A program made the position numbers and the translations under genes. Below are positions 1-7,186 of a stretch of 14,720 nt of DNA, piece by piece; the first letter of the stretch is position 1, and each line of letters opens with the position of its first letter. The stretch is from DATAQC01 sp046263055 (GTDB lineage: Bacteria > Actinomycetota > Acidimicrobiia > Acidimicrobiales > AC-14), in NCBI GenBank assembly GCA_046263055.1, contig JBHELO010000032.1, forward strand, positions 1 to 14,720, read 5' to 3'. The notes under the pieces are model-generated. The model was given only the letters and a program-made list of their open reading frames with translations, did no database searches and was not told where the DNA came from.

Positions 1-756
<756 letters not shown>

Positions 757-776
757 CGGTGGGCTCCCCGGCCCGC

Positions 777-1382
777 TCAGCGGGCGGCGGCCAGCAGCCG
801 CAGGGCCTGGCGGAGCAGCTCCTCCACCTCACCCTCGGCCGGCAGCTCGCGCAGGACGGCGCCCACCTCGTCGGGCTGGTAGCCGAGGCCGGACAGCGCG
901 TCGCGGAGGTCGGCCCGGGCCGACCGGTCACCGTTGCCGTTGACCATTGCCGCCGCCGCCTCGGGGGCGAGGTCGGGCAGGTCGAGCCGGGACTTCAGCT
1001 CGATGAGGAGGCGGGCGGCCGTCTTGCGGCCCACCCCGGGGACCAGGGTGAGGGCGTCGAGGTCTCCCTCGGCGAGGGACCGCCGCAGGTCGGGGGGACC
1101 GTGCACCGAGAGGATGGCCAGGGCCAACGCCGGCCCGACCCCGTGGGCGCCGATGAGGGCCTCGAAGCAATCCCGCTCCTCCGCGGTGGGGAAGCCGTAC
1201 AGGGTGAGGGCCTCCTCGCGGACATGGAGGTGGGTGTGGAGGACGACGCTCGACCCCGGCTGGCCCAGGCCGGCGAGGGTGGCCGGCGCCACCAGGCAGC
1301 GGTAGCCGACGCCACCGACCTCCAAGACGACCTCGCCGCGGGCCGAACGGGCCGCCACCGTGCCCCGGAGGAGGCCGATCAC
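777..1382 (-). CDS. ruvA: Holliday junction branch migration DNA-binding protein RuvA
   Basis: RuvA tetramers bind the four-way junction and load RuvB. The protein has 201 residues, the usual family length. The N-terminal OB-fold begins VIGLLRG and contains GGVGYRC (about 23-29). Two helix-hairpin-helix motifs follow, GVGPALALAIL (81-91) and GVGRKTAARLLIELK (116-130). A C-terminal three-helix domain that contacts RuvB (about 155-200) ends the protein. The GTG start at 1382 overlaps the ruvC stop as GTGA, which implies translational coupling. GGGAG lies 7 nt upstream of the start. An uninterrupted frame continues upstream through ruvC, but domain and SD evidence place the start here. Confidence 0.97.
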   Translation of the reverse strand: MIGLLRGTVAARSARGEVVLEVGGVGYRCLVAPATLAGLGQPGSSVVLHTHLHVREEALTLYGFPTAEERDCFEALIGAHGVGPALALAILSVHGPPDLRRSLAEGDLDALTLVPGVGRKTAARLLIELKSRLDLPDLAPEAAAAMVNGNGDRSARADLRDALSGLGYQPDEVGAVLRELPAEGEVEELLRQALRLLAAAR

Positions 1383-1981
1383 CGCCCCGCTCCCAGCGGC
1401 TGGCGGCGCCCGCCGGCGCCGAGGGCGGAGGGTGTGCCGGCGGGTCCGGCGGGTCCGGCGGGTCCGGCGGCCACCCGCGCCGCCAGGGGGGCCACCGCCA
1501 AGTGGCACAGGGCGAGGGCCAGGGCGTCGGCGGCGTCGGCCGGACGGGGAGGCTCGGCCAGCCCCAGCAGGGCGGTGACCATGCGGGTGACCTGTTCCTT
1601 GGGGGCCGAGCCGTAGCCGGCCACCGCCTGCTTGACCTCGTTGGGGGTGTACTGCACCACCTCCCAGCCGGCCTGGACGGCGGACGCCAGCACCAGGCCG
1701 CTGGCCTGGCCCACGGCCATGGCGGTGCGGGCGTTCACCTGGAAGAACAGGCGCTCCACCGCCACCACCGGCGGCCCGTCGTGGTCGGCCCCGGCGGCCG
1801 GCGCCAGGTTGGCCAGCAGGGCCCGCAGCTCGGTGTCCAGGGCGGCCAGGCGCTGGGGCAGCGGCTCCGACGGCGAGGTCGTGAGCACTCCGGCGGCCAA
1901 GGCCCGGTTGGCGCCGCCCATGCGGGCCACGCACCCGTAGCCGCATCTCGACACGCCGGGGTCGATGCCGAGCACGAACAC
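1379..1981 (-). CDS. ruvC: crossover junction endodeoxyribonuclease RuvC
   Basis: Resolves Holliday junctions by paired nicks after RuvAB branch migration. All four acidic metal-binding residues of the RNase H-like fold are visible: D7 in LGIDPG, E76 in VAVERLFF, and D149/D152 in DAADALALALCH. The family-typical NARTAMAVGQA and YTPNEVKQAV segments are also present. The length is 200 residues, somewhat longer than usual because of an Ala/Gly/Pro-rich tail after about residue 165 that includes three GPA triplets. Start is GTG at 1981; GTG at 1975 is an in-frame alternative. No good SD is seen. A TAGGAT box ends 9 nt before the start, so the transcript may be nearly leaderless. First gene of ruvCAB. 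Confidence 0.96.
   Translation of the reverse strand: MFVLGIDPGVSRCGYGCVARMGGANRALAAGVLTTSPSEPLPQRLAALDTELRALLANLAPAAGADHDGPPVVAVERLFFQVNARTAMAVGQASGLVLASAVQAGWEVVQYTPNEVKQAVAGYGSAPKEQVTRMVTALLGLAEPPRPADAADALALALCHLAVAPLAARVAAGPAGPAGPAGTPSALGAGGRRQPLGAGR
1437..1470. repeat. 9-bp tandem repeat inside ruvC 3' end
   Basis: Three full copies of CCGGCGGGT plus a partial fourth lie head to tail. On the coding (minus) strand they encode consecutive Gly-Pro-Ala triplets in the RuvC tail. The period is a multiple of three, so copy-number change would not shift the frame. Confidence 0.85.
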
Positions 1982-1990
1982 GCGTTCGCA

Positions 1991-1996
1991 ATCCTA
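1991..1996 (-). promoter_or_regulatory. candidate -10 box for ruvCAB (TAGGAT)
   Basis: TAGGAT fits the actinobacterial TAnnnT -10 pattern and lies in the 52-bp yebC-ruvC gap, ending 9 nt before the ruvC GTG. A start site about 7 nt downstream would leave only a 2-3 nt leader. No convincing -35 is visible. ruvCAB could instead be read through from yebC. Confidence 0.4.
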
Positions 1997-2033
1997 GCGG
2001 GTGGTCCCGTGCCAGTGGTGGATGCCGATCCTC

Positions 2034-2783
2034 CTACGCCTCCACCACCTGGAGGACCGAGTCGGGGATGTCGAAGTTGGCGTAGACGGCCTGGACGTCG
2101 TCGTGGTCCTCGAGGGCGTCCACCACCCGGAGGACCTTGCGGGCGTCGGCCTCCGACTCCAGGTCGACGGTGGTGGTCGGGAGCATGGTGAGGTCGGCCG
2201 ACTCCACCCGCACCCCCGCGTCCTCCAGGGCGGCGCGCACCCGGGCGAGGTCGGACGGCGGCGTGGTCACCTGCCAGGTGTCGCCCTGGTCGTCCATGTC
2301 CTCGGCCCCCGCCTCCAGGGCGGCCAACATCAGTTCGTCGTCGTCGTCGGTCTTGGCGGCCACGACCACGCCCTTGCGGGCGAACTGCCACGCCACCGCC
2401 CCTGGCTCGGCGCTCGACCCGCCGTTCTTGGAGAAGATGGCCCGCACCTCGGCGCCGGTGCGGTTGCGGTTGTCGGTGAGGCACTCCACGAACACTGCCA
2501 CCCCGCACGGGGCGTAACCCTCGTAGGTGACGGGTTCGTAGCGCACCCCCTCGAGCTCCCCGGTGCCCCGCTTGACGGCCCGGTCGATGGTGTCGGTGGG
2601 CACCGAGGCGGAGCGGGCCTTCGCGTACATGGTGCGCAGGGTGGCGTTGGACTCCAGGTCGCTGCCGCCCTCCCGGGCCGCCACCTCCACCTGGCGGATC
2701 AGCTTGGCGAACAGCTTGCCCCGGGCGGCGTCGGCCGCCCCCTTCTTGTGCTTGATGGTGGCCCACTTGGAATGGCCGGACAT
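2034..2783 (-). CDS. yebC: YebC/PmpR family transcriptional regulator (TACO1-like)
   Basis: Cytoplasmic protein of 249 residues, normal for the family. It begins with the hallmark MSGHSKWATIKHKKGAADAARGK and continues with FAKLIRQVEVAAREGG, ECLTDNRNRT (about 100-109), and SKNGGSSAEPGAVAWQF (about 118-134), all strongly conserved. Family members have been described as DNA-binding regulators and, more recently, as factors that help ribosomes through proline-rich stretches; which role applies here cannot be read from sequence. The ATG at 2783 is preceded by AAGGAGA at good spacing. It lies directly upstream of ruvC, the common bacterial position. The 107-bp leader contains a tandem SD-like repeat array. 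Confidence 0.96.
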   Translation of the reverse strand: MSGHSKWATIKHKKGAADAARGKLFAKLIRQVEVAAREGGSDLESNATLRTMYAKARSASVPTDTIDRAVKRGTGELEGVRYEPVTYEGYAPCGVAVFVECLTDNRNRTGAEVRAIFSKNGGSSAEPGAVAWQFARKGVVVAAKTDDDDELMLAALEAGAEDMDDQGDTWQVTTPPSDLARVRAALEDAGVRVESADLTMLPTTTVDLESEADARKVLRVVDALEDHDDVQAVYANFDIPDSVLQVVEA

Positions 2784-2797
2784 CGGGTCTCCTTGTC

Positions 2798-2881
2798 GGT
2801 GCGACGTCTCCTCGGGTGCGACGTCTCCTCGGGGTGCGGCGTCTCCTCGGTGCGGCGTCTCCTCCGGTGCGACGTCTCTCT
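2798..2881. repeat. five-copy 16-18 bp tandem repeat between pdxT and yebC
   Basis: Five imperfect direct copies lie at about 2798, 2815, 2833, 2849 and 2866. The unit on the plus strand is GGTGCG(A/G)CGTCTCCTC with 0-2 bp between units; the last copy diverges at its end. Read on the transcribed minus strand, the first four copies present GAGGAGACG, and the real yebC SD (AAGGAGAC, about 2788-2794) resembles a truncated sixth unit. The array fills nearly all of the pdxT-yebC gap and contains no in-frame stop for the yebC frame. Confidence 0.85.
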
Positions 2882-2890
2882 CTCGGGTTG

Positions 2891-3493
2891 CTAGGCGGAT
2901 GTCAGGAAGGCCTGGTGCAGGCGCAGGTCGTCGGAGAGCTCGGGGTGGAACGCGGCCACCAGCACCGGGCCCTGGCGGCACAGCACCGGCCGTTCGGTGC
3001 CGTCGGTTCCGGCCACGGTGGCCAGAACCTCCACGCCGTCCCCCACCCGCTCGACCACCGGGGCCCGGATGAAGGTGGCCGGGAAGTCGCCGCCGGCCAG
3101 GCCGGCCACTGCCACCGGCGCCTCGAAGGAGTCCACCTGGCGGCCGAAGGCGTTGCGGCGCACGGTCACGTCCACCGCCGAGAACGACCGCTGGTCGGGC
3201 CTGCCGTCCACCACCTCGGCGGCCAGCAGGATCATGCCCGCACACGTGCCGAAGGCGGGGAGCCCGTCGGCCAGGGCGCCGGCCAGCGCCTCGAACAGCC
3301 CGGAGGTGGCCAGCAGGCGGGACAGGGTCGTGGACTCGCCACCGGGGAGGATCAGGGCCTCGAGGCCAGCCAGGTCCTCGGGCCGGCGCACCTCCACGGG
3401 GTGGGCCCCGAGGGCGGCGACCGCCTCAGCGTGGAGAGCGGACGCGCCCTGCAGGGCGAGGATCCCGACCTTGGTACCGGCCGGCCGCGACAC
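2891..3493 (-). CDS. pdxT: pyridoxal 5'-phosphate synthase glutaminase subunit PdxT
   Basis: Class I glutamine amidotransferase that releases ammonia from glutamine and channels it to PdxS. The 200 residues carry the full triad: C84 in FGTCAGM, H183 and E185 in AAFHPELSDD. LPGGESTTLSRLL (about 49-61) shows the oxyanion/PdxS-contact segment, and VGILALQGA (9-17) is the conserved N-terminus. Start is GTG at 3493; the frame is closed by a stop about 18 nt further upstream, so no earlier start is possible. It lies 120 bp after pdxS on the same strand and has its own candidate -10 box, so it may be transcribed both with and apart from pdxS. Confidence 0.96.
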   Translation of the reverse strand: MSRPAGTKVGILALQGASALHAEAVAALGAHPVEVRRPEDLAGLEALILPGGESTTLSRLLATSGLFEALAGALADGLPAFGTCAGMILLAAEVVDGRPDQRSFSAVDVTVRRNAFGRQVDSFEAPVAVAGLAGGDFPATFIRAPVVERVGDGVEVLATVAGTDGTERPVLCRQGPVLVAAFHPELSDDLRLHQAFLTSA

Positions 3494-3518
3494 CTGGGGG
3501 CATCCTGGTCACGCCTCC

Positions 3519-3524
3519 AGTGTA
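3519..3524 (-). promoter_or_regulatory. candidate -10 box for pdxT (TACACT)
   Basis: TACACT (TAnnnT) lies in the 120-bp pdxS-pdxT gap, 25 nt before the pdxT GTG, leaving a leader of about 18-20 nt. No clear -35. It suggests an internal promoter, but pdxS read-through is also possible. Confidence 0.35.
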
Positions 3525-3613
3525 GGTGCCCCCGCCCCCGTGGGACGGGTAAACGGGTTGCGACCACAGGCGGGAACGTGTCCCCGGTCCGGTGAGGGAA
3601 GGGGCGGCGGGTG

Positions 3614-4501
3614 CTACCAGCCCCGGTCGGCCAGGCGGACGTCCACCGAGGTGGACTCCTCGCCCCGCATGGCCTCACCCAGGCCCCGGCTCACCTTGGC
3701 CACGATGTGAGGGTCGCCGAAGTGGGCGGTGGCCTCCACCACCGCCTTGGCCCGTCCCTCGGGGTCGGCGCTCTTGAAGATGCCCGAACCCACGAACACG
3801 GCCTCGGCACCGAGCTGCATCACGAGGGAGGCGTCGGCCGGCGTGGCGATGCCCCCGGCGCAGAACAGCGGCACCGGGAGCCGCCCGGCATCCGCCACCT
3901 CCCGGACCAGCCCGACCGGCGCCTGGAGCTGCTTGGCCCAGCCGTAGACCTCGGCCGAGTCGGCGGTGGTGAGGCGGCGGATGTCGCCCAGGATGGAGCG
4001 GAGGTGGCGGACCGCCTCCTTGACGTCGCCGGTGCCGGCCTCGCCCTTGGAGCGGATCATGGCCGCGCCCTCGGAGATGCGGCGCAGGGCCTCGCCCAGG
4101 GTGGTGGCCCCGCACACGAACGGGACGGTGAAGGCCCACTTGTCGATGTGGTGGGCCTCGTCGGCCGGGGTGAGCACCTCGCTCTCGTCCACGTAGTCCA
4201 CCCCGAGCGCCTCCAGGACCTGGGCCTCGGCGAAGTGGCCGATGCGAGCTTTGGCCATCACCGGGATGGTGACGGCGGCCTTGATGCCCTCGATCATCGA
4301 CGGGTCGCTCATGCGGGCCACGCCGCCGTCACGGCGGATGTCGGCGGGGACCCGCTCCAGGGCCATGACCGCCACCGCCCCCGCAGCCTCGGCCAGTGCG
4401 GCCTGCTCGGGGGTGACGACGTCCATGATCACGCCGCCCTTGAGCATCTCCGCCAGGCCCCGCTTGACCCGATCGGTGCCGGTCGTGCGCCCTGCGTCCA
4501 T
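3614..4501 (-). CDS. pdxS: pyridoxal 5'-phosphate synthase lyase subunit PdxS
   Basis: Makes PLP from ribose 5-phosphate, glyceraldehyde 3-phosphate and PdxT-derived ammonia in the DXP-independent vitamin B6 route. The 295-residue (beta/alpha)8 protein shows D27 in GVIMDVVT, the ribose-5-phosphate Schiff-base lysine K84 in VMAKARIGHF, and the second catalytic lysine K152 in IRSKGEAGTG. ALERVPADIRR (47-57) is also a family signature. ATG at 4501 is preceded not by an SD but by TAGTCT at 6 nt, typical of a leaderless actinobacterial transcript. It is followed by pdxT. Confidence 0.97.
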   Translation of the reverse strand: MDAGRTTGTDRVKRGLAEMLKGGVIMDVVTPEQAALAEAAGAVAVMALERVPADIRRDGGVARMSDPSMIEGIKAAVTIPVMAKARIGHFAEAQVLEALGVDYVDESEVLTPADEAHHIDKWAFTVPFVCGATTLGEALRRISEGAAMIRSKGEAGTGDVKEAVRHLRSILGDIRRLTTADSAEVYGWAKQLQAPVGLVREVADAGRLPVPLFCAGGIATPADASLVMQLGAEAVFVGSGIFKSADPEGRAKAVVEATAHFGDPHIVAKVSRGLGEAMRGEESTSVDVRLADRGW

Positions 4502-4507
4502 GTCGTC

Positions 4508-4513
4508 AGACTA
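4508..4513 (-). promoter_or_regulatory. leaderless -10 box of pdxS (TAGTCT)
   Basis: TAGTCT fits TAnnnT and is separated from the pdxS ATG by exactly 6 nt, so transcription would begin at or next to the A of the start codon. The absence of any SD before this start supports leaderless expression. It lies in the 53-bp gap after the DUF3048 gene. Confidence 0.6.
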
Positions 4514-4554
4514 CCGCCCGGCCCGGAGCCCGGCGGCTGGTTTCGGGAGGTGGG

Positions 4555-5610
4555 TCAGGACGTGGTGGCGGTGGCCCCCGCCCGCGGGAGCTCCACCCAC
4601 GTCTGGCCCGCGGGCAGGGCGATCGGTGCCCCGCCGGCGTCGGTGTAGGACGTCATGGACGACTGGGTGGGCTTCGACCACCGGCCCTTGAGGAGCGTGC
4701 CGTTGGCGAGGACCCAGGCGTCGCCGGAACCGATCACCTGGGCCTCGTCCACCTGGGCGCCGGTGGGGTCGGTGGCCCCTGCCACCGGCGTGTAGGGCAC
4801 GAACTGGACGATGACGGTGGTGGCGGTGACCGGCTTGCCGCCCTCGAGCGTGTCCGCCGTCCCGTTCATCGACCGCTTCCAGTCATGGCCGGCGGGGTCC
4901 CAGTCGAAGGCCACGGAAACCGAGCCCACGGTGACTGCAAGGTGGGTGGCGGGGCCGCCTCCGGGCGGCGCGAACGGCTGGCCGGCGGTCAGGAAGGGAC
5001 TGAAGGCCGGGGGCGGCTTGGCCCCCGCCGGGGCGTGCTTGTAGAGCGCCGGCGTGCTCGTGTACTGGTTGTGAGGGGCGGCGTGCAGCGACCGGCGGGG
5101 GAAGGCGGCGCCATCGTCGTTGGGGCTCACGGCGACGATGCCGGCGGTGCTGCGGATGAGCTGGTCGAAGCGGGCCGAGCCCCCCGAATAGGCGAAGACC
5201 CCCCCGAAGGCCGAGGCGATGTTGGGGTCGGTCGGGCGCACCGAGCGGACGGGGCCCAGCTGGGCGGCGTCGTTGGACTGGAACACCGCCATCAGCCGGG
5301 TGAGCCCACCTTCCACCACCTCCTCGTAGATGACGTCGGCGGCGTCGATCCCCACCTGGGGCATGGCCTCCCGCACGTTGTCGATCTTCACCTCGAGCGC
5401 CGGGCGGGCCGCCCTCGACGGGTCGGCCGCCGCCAGGCCGGTCAGCGGGAAGGTGGGCGGGACGGTGGTGGTGGTCCTGGTGGCGGCCGGCCTGGCCGCG
5501 TGCTTCTTCGACCCCGAGCACCCGGCCCCCACCAGGGCGGCGGCGAGGAGGAGGACGACGACGCGACCTCCGGTGCCAGGGAGGCCGACGGGCCGGTGGG
5601 GGTCTCGCAC
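4555..5610 (-). CDS. DUF3048 domain-containing (YerB-like) putative lipoprotein
   Basis: Predicted exported lipoprotein of about 351 residues, function unknown. The N-terminus has a short basic region, a hydrophobic stretch VVVLLLAAALVGAG, then Cys followed by SGSKKH and a Thr-rich linker; the Cys context fits the broad lipobox pattern though -3 is Gly. The DUF3048 body shows ARPALEVKIDNVREAMPQVG, ADVIYEEVVEGGLTRLMAVF, GPVRSVRPTDPNIASAFGG and, near the C-terminus, the second domain with PTQSSMTSYTDAGG and LPAGQTWVEL. Two GTG starts compete. The one at 5616 overlaps the htpX stop (GTGA) but sits 2 nt from AGGAG; the one at 5610 has about 8-nt spacing and is chosen. Third gene after lemA and htpX. 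Confidence 0.88.
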   Translation of the reverse strand: MRDPHRPVGLPGTGGRVVVLLLAAALVGAGCSGSKKHAARPAATRTTTTVPPTFPLTGLAAADPSRAARPALEVKIDNVREAMPQVGIDAADVIYEEVVEGGLTRLMAVFQSNDAAQLGPVRSVRPTDPNIASAFGGVFAYSGGSARFDQLIRSTAGIVAVSPNDDGAAFPRRSLHAAPHNQYTSTPALYKHAPAGAKPPPAFSPFLTAGQPFAPPGGGPATHLAVTVGSVSVAFDWDPAGHDWKRSMNGTADTLEGGKPVTATTVIVQFVPYTPVAGATDPTGAQVDEAQVIGSGDAWVLANGTLLKGRWSKPTQSSMTSYTDAGGAPIALPAGQTWVELPRAGATATTS

Positions 5611-5612
5611 GA

Positions 5613-6524
5613 TCACAGCTCCTTCAGTGCCTGGATCCGCTCCTCCAGGGGTGGGTGGGTGTCGAACAGGCGGTTGAGCCGTGCCAGGCGACCCTGCTCG
5701 GGTTCGCGGGCCAGGGGCGACTCGATCCACAGGTGGGCGGTGGCCCGCGACCCCGAGTGGACGACCGTGGTGTCGTCGCGGAGCTTCTCCAGGGCCGACA
5801 GGAGGCCGGGCGGGTACCGGGTGAGCTGCACCCCGCTGAAGTCGGCCAGCGCCTCCCGGCGGCGGCTCACCGCGAACTGCATCAGGCGGGCCACCAGCGG
5901 CGCCAGGAGCAGGAGCACGAAACCGAGCACCGCGATGACGACGCCCGCTCCCCCGCCGCCGTCGCTGTCGTGGTCGCGCTGGCGGGGGCCGCCCCACCAC
6001 ATGAAGCGCAGGGCGAAGTCGGCCATGAGAGTGATGATCCCCACGAAGGTGACGGCCAGCGTGGAGACGAGGATGTCGTAGTTCTTGACGTGGCTCAGCT
6101 CGTGGGCCAGCACGCCCTCCAGCTCGATGCGGTTCATCTTGCCCAGCAGCCCGCTGGTAACGGCCACCGCCGCGTGCTTGGGGTCCCGCCCGGTGGCGAA
6201 CGCGATGGGCGCGGGGTCGTCGATGATGTAGATCCGGGGCTTGGGCAACCCGGCGGCGATGCACAGCCCCTCCACCAGGTTGTGCAGCCGGGCGTACTCC
6301 TCGGGCGGGGCTGGGCGGGCGTGGCTCATGGCCAGGGCCACCGCGTCGGACTTCCAGTACCCGGCCACCGATCCGATGACCGTCACCACCAGGGCCACGA
6401 CGAGGAAGATGAGGCCGAGGCCGAGGAGGCGGTCGACGGCCTCGGCCACCAGGGCCACGAGCACCACGAAGACCAGCACGAGCAGCACCGAACGTCGCTT
6501 GTTGGCCGAGATCTGGTCGTACAG
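5613..6524 (-). CDS. htpX: M48 family membrane metalloprotease HtpX
   Basis: Integral-membrane zinc protease for quality control of membrane proteins. From the start chosen here (303 residues) the zinc site is HELSH (H141, E142, H145) with the third ligand E224 in RRREALADF. Four hydrophobic segments lie near residues 13-30, 34-55, about 150-172 and about 193-213. The only ATG/GTG/TTG start consistent with the protein is GTG at 6488, but the frame is open upstream and encodes YDQISANKRRS, the conserved N-terminus of this family, with no canonical start before it. A CTG at 6524 lies 9 nt after GGGGAG and restores the family N-terminus, so I infer a CTG start. If wrong, the CDS is 5613-6488. 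Between lemA and the DUF3048 gene. Confidence 0.93.
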   Translation of the reverse strand: MYDQISANKRRSVLLVLVFVVLVALVAEAVDRLLGLGLIFLVVALVVTVIGSVAGYWKSDAVALAMSHARPAPPEEYARLHNLVEGLCIAAGLPKPRIYIIDDPAPIAFATGRDPKHAAVAVTSGLLGKMNRIELEGVLAHELSHVKNYDILVSTLAVTFVGIITLMADFALRFMWWGGPRQRDHDSDGGGGAGVVIAVLGFVLLLLAPLVARLMQFAVSRRREALADFSGVQLTRYPPGLLSALEKLRDDTTVVHSGSRATAHLWIESPLAREPEQGRLARLNRLFDTHPPLEERIQALKEL

Positions 6525-6571
6525 GTGGATCGGCTCCCCGGGTCAGGCGGCGCCCTGGCCGCCCGACCCCA

Positions 6572-7123
6572 TCAGAACTGGACGGTGACGGGCCCCCGGG
6601 ACGTGTCGTCGGCCTCGAAGTACTCGCGCGCCGTGAACCCGAAGGCGCCGGCCAGGATGTTGGACGGGAAGCTCTGGATCTTGGTGTTCAGCTTCAGCAC
6701 CGAGTCGTTGTAGAACTGGCGGGCGTAGGCGATGCGGCCTTCCGTGCCCGACAGCTCCTCCTGCAGCTCCAGGAAGTTCTGGTTGGCCTTCAGGTCCGGG
6801 TAGGCCTCGGCCACCGCGAACAGCGACTTCAGGGCGCCGGTGATCTGGTTCTCGGCCTGGGCCTGGCCGGCCACGCCGCTGGCGTTGATGGCGTTGGCCC
6901 GGGCCGAGGTGATGGCCTCGAACGTGCCCTTCTCGTGGGCCGCGTAGCCCTTCACGGTGTTCACCAGGTTGGGGATCAGGTCGTAGCGGCGCTTGAGCTG
7001 CACGTCGATCTGGGCCCAGGCGTTGTCGATGCGGTTGCGGAGCCTGACGAGGCCGTTGTAGGACGCGACCACGTAGAGCAGCAGCAGGACCACCGCCACC
7101 ACCACCACGATTGCCAGGACCAT
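6572..7123 (-). CDS. lemA: LemA family protein
   Basis: Membrane-anchored helical-bundle protein of 183 residues, the normal length; its molecular role is not settled. It has one N-terminal transmembrane helix (residues 2-20), then the family signature YNGLVRLRNRIDNAWAQIDV, QLKRRYDLIPNLVNTVKGYA, and later IAYARQFYNDSVLKLN and FPSNILAGAFGF. LemA often sits with HtpX or TPM-domain proteins, as here with htpX 47 bp downstream. The start is taken as ATG 7123, which has GGAGG 4 nt upstream. ATGs at 7153 and 7150 are in frame but fall inside or next to a TATGAT -10 box, so they are probably not transcribed. Confidence 0.95.
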   Translation of the reverse strand: MVLAIVVVVAVVLLLLYVVASYNGLVRLRNRIDNAWAQIDVQLKRRYDLIPNLVNTVKGYAAHEKGTFEAITSARANAINASGVAGQAQAENQITGALKSLFAVAEAYPDLKANQNFLELQEELSGTEGRIAYARQFYNDSVLKLNTKIQSFPSNILAGAFGFTAREYFEADDTSRGPVTVQF

Positions 7124-7148
7124 CGGACCTCCGAGGACGACCGTCGCC

Positions 7149-7154
7149 ATCATA
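7149..7154 (-). promoter_or_regulatory. -10 box of the lemA-htpX-DUF3048 operon (TATGAT)
   Basis: TATGAT is close to the TATAAT consensus. It predicts a start about 7 nt downstream and a leader of about 20 nt carrying the GGAGG of lemA. It faces away from the promoter of the plus-strand gene 20 bp to its right, so each promoter's -35 zone overlaps the other's -10 zone. Confidence 0.55.
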
Positions 7155-7174
7155 GGGCGGGCCCCACCCCTGGG

Positions 7175-7180
7175 TAGGGT
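7175..7180 (+). promoter_or_regulatory. leaderless -10 box of the AMIN-like gene (TAGGGT)
   Basis: TAGGGT (TAnnnT) is followed by 6 nt and then the GTG at 7187, the same geometry as pdxS. The AGGGTGA overlap could also act as a weak SD if the transcript began further upstream, so leaderless initiation is likely but not certain. Confidence 0.5.
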
Positions 7181-7186
7181 GACCCC

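Noticed and set aside
777..1991. A single 404-codon minus-strand frame covering ruvA and much of ruvC antiphase
   Set aside because: Only the last 201 codons encode RuvA; the upstream part lies out of phase with the real ruvC frame and lacks domain character. The GTGA overlap explains the layout.
2798..2881. CRISPR-like array
   Set aside because: Units are 16-18 bp with essentially no spacers (0-2 bp), so it is a simple tandem repeat.
2034..3245. Possible N-terminal extension of YebC through the repeat array into pdxT
   Set aside because: The family start MSGHSKW with a good SD at 2783 is unambiguous. The open extension results from GC-rich sequence with few stops.
4555..6264. Very long minus-strand frame spanning the DUF3048 gene and part of htpX
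   Set aside because: The upstream part is out of phase with HtpX, low complexity (Arg/Pro/Gly-rich) and overlaps a well-supported protease gene.
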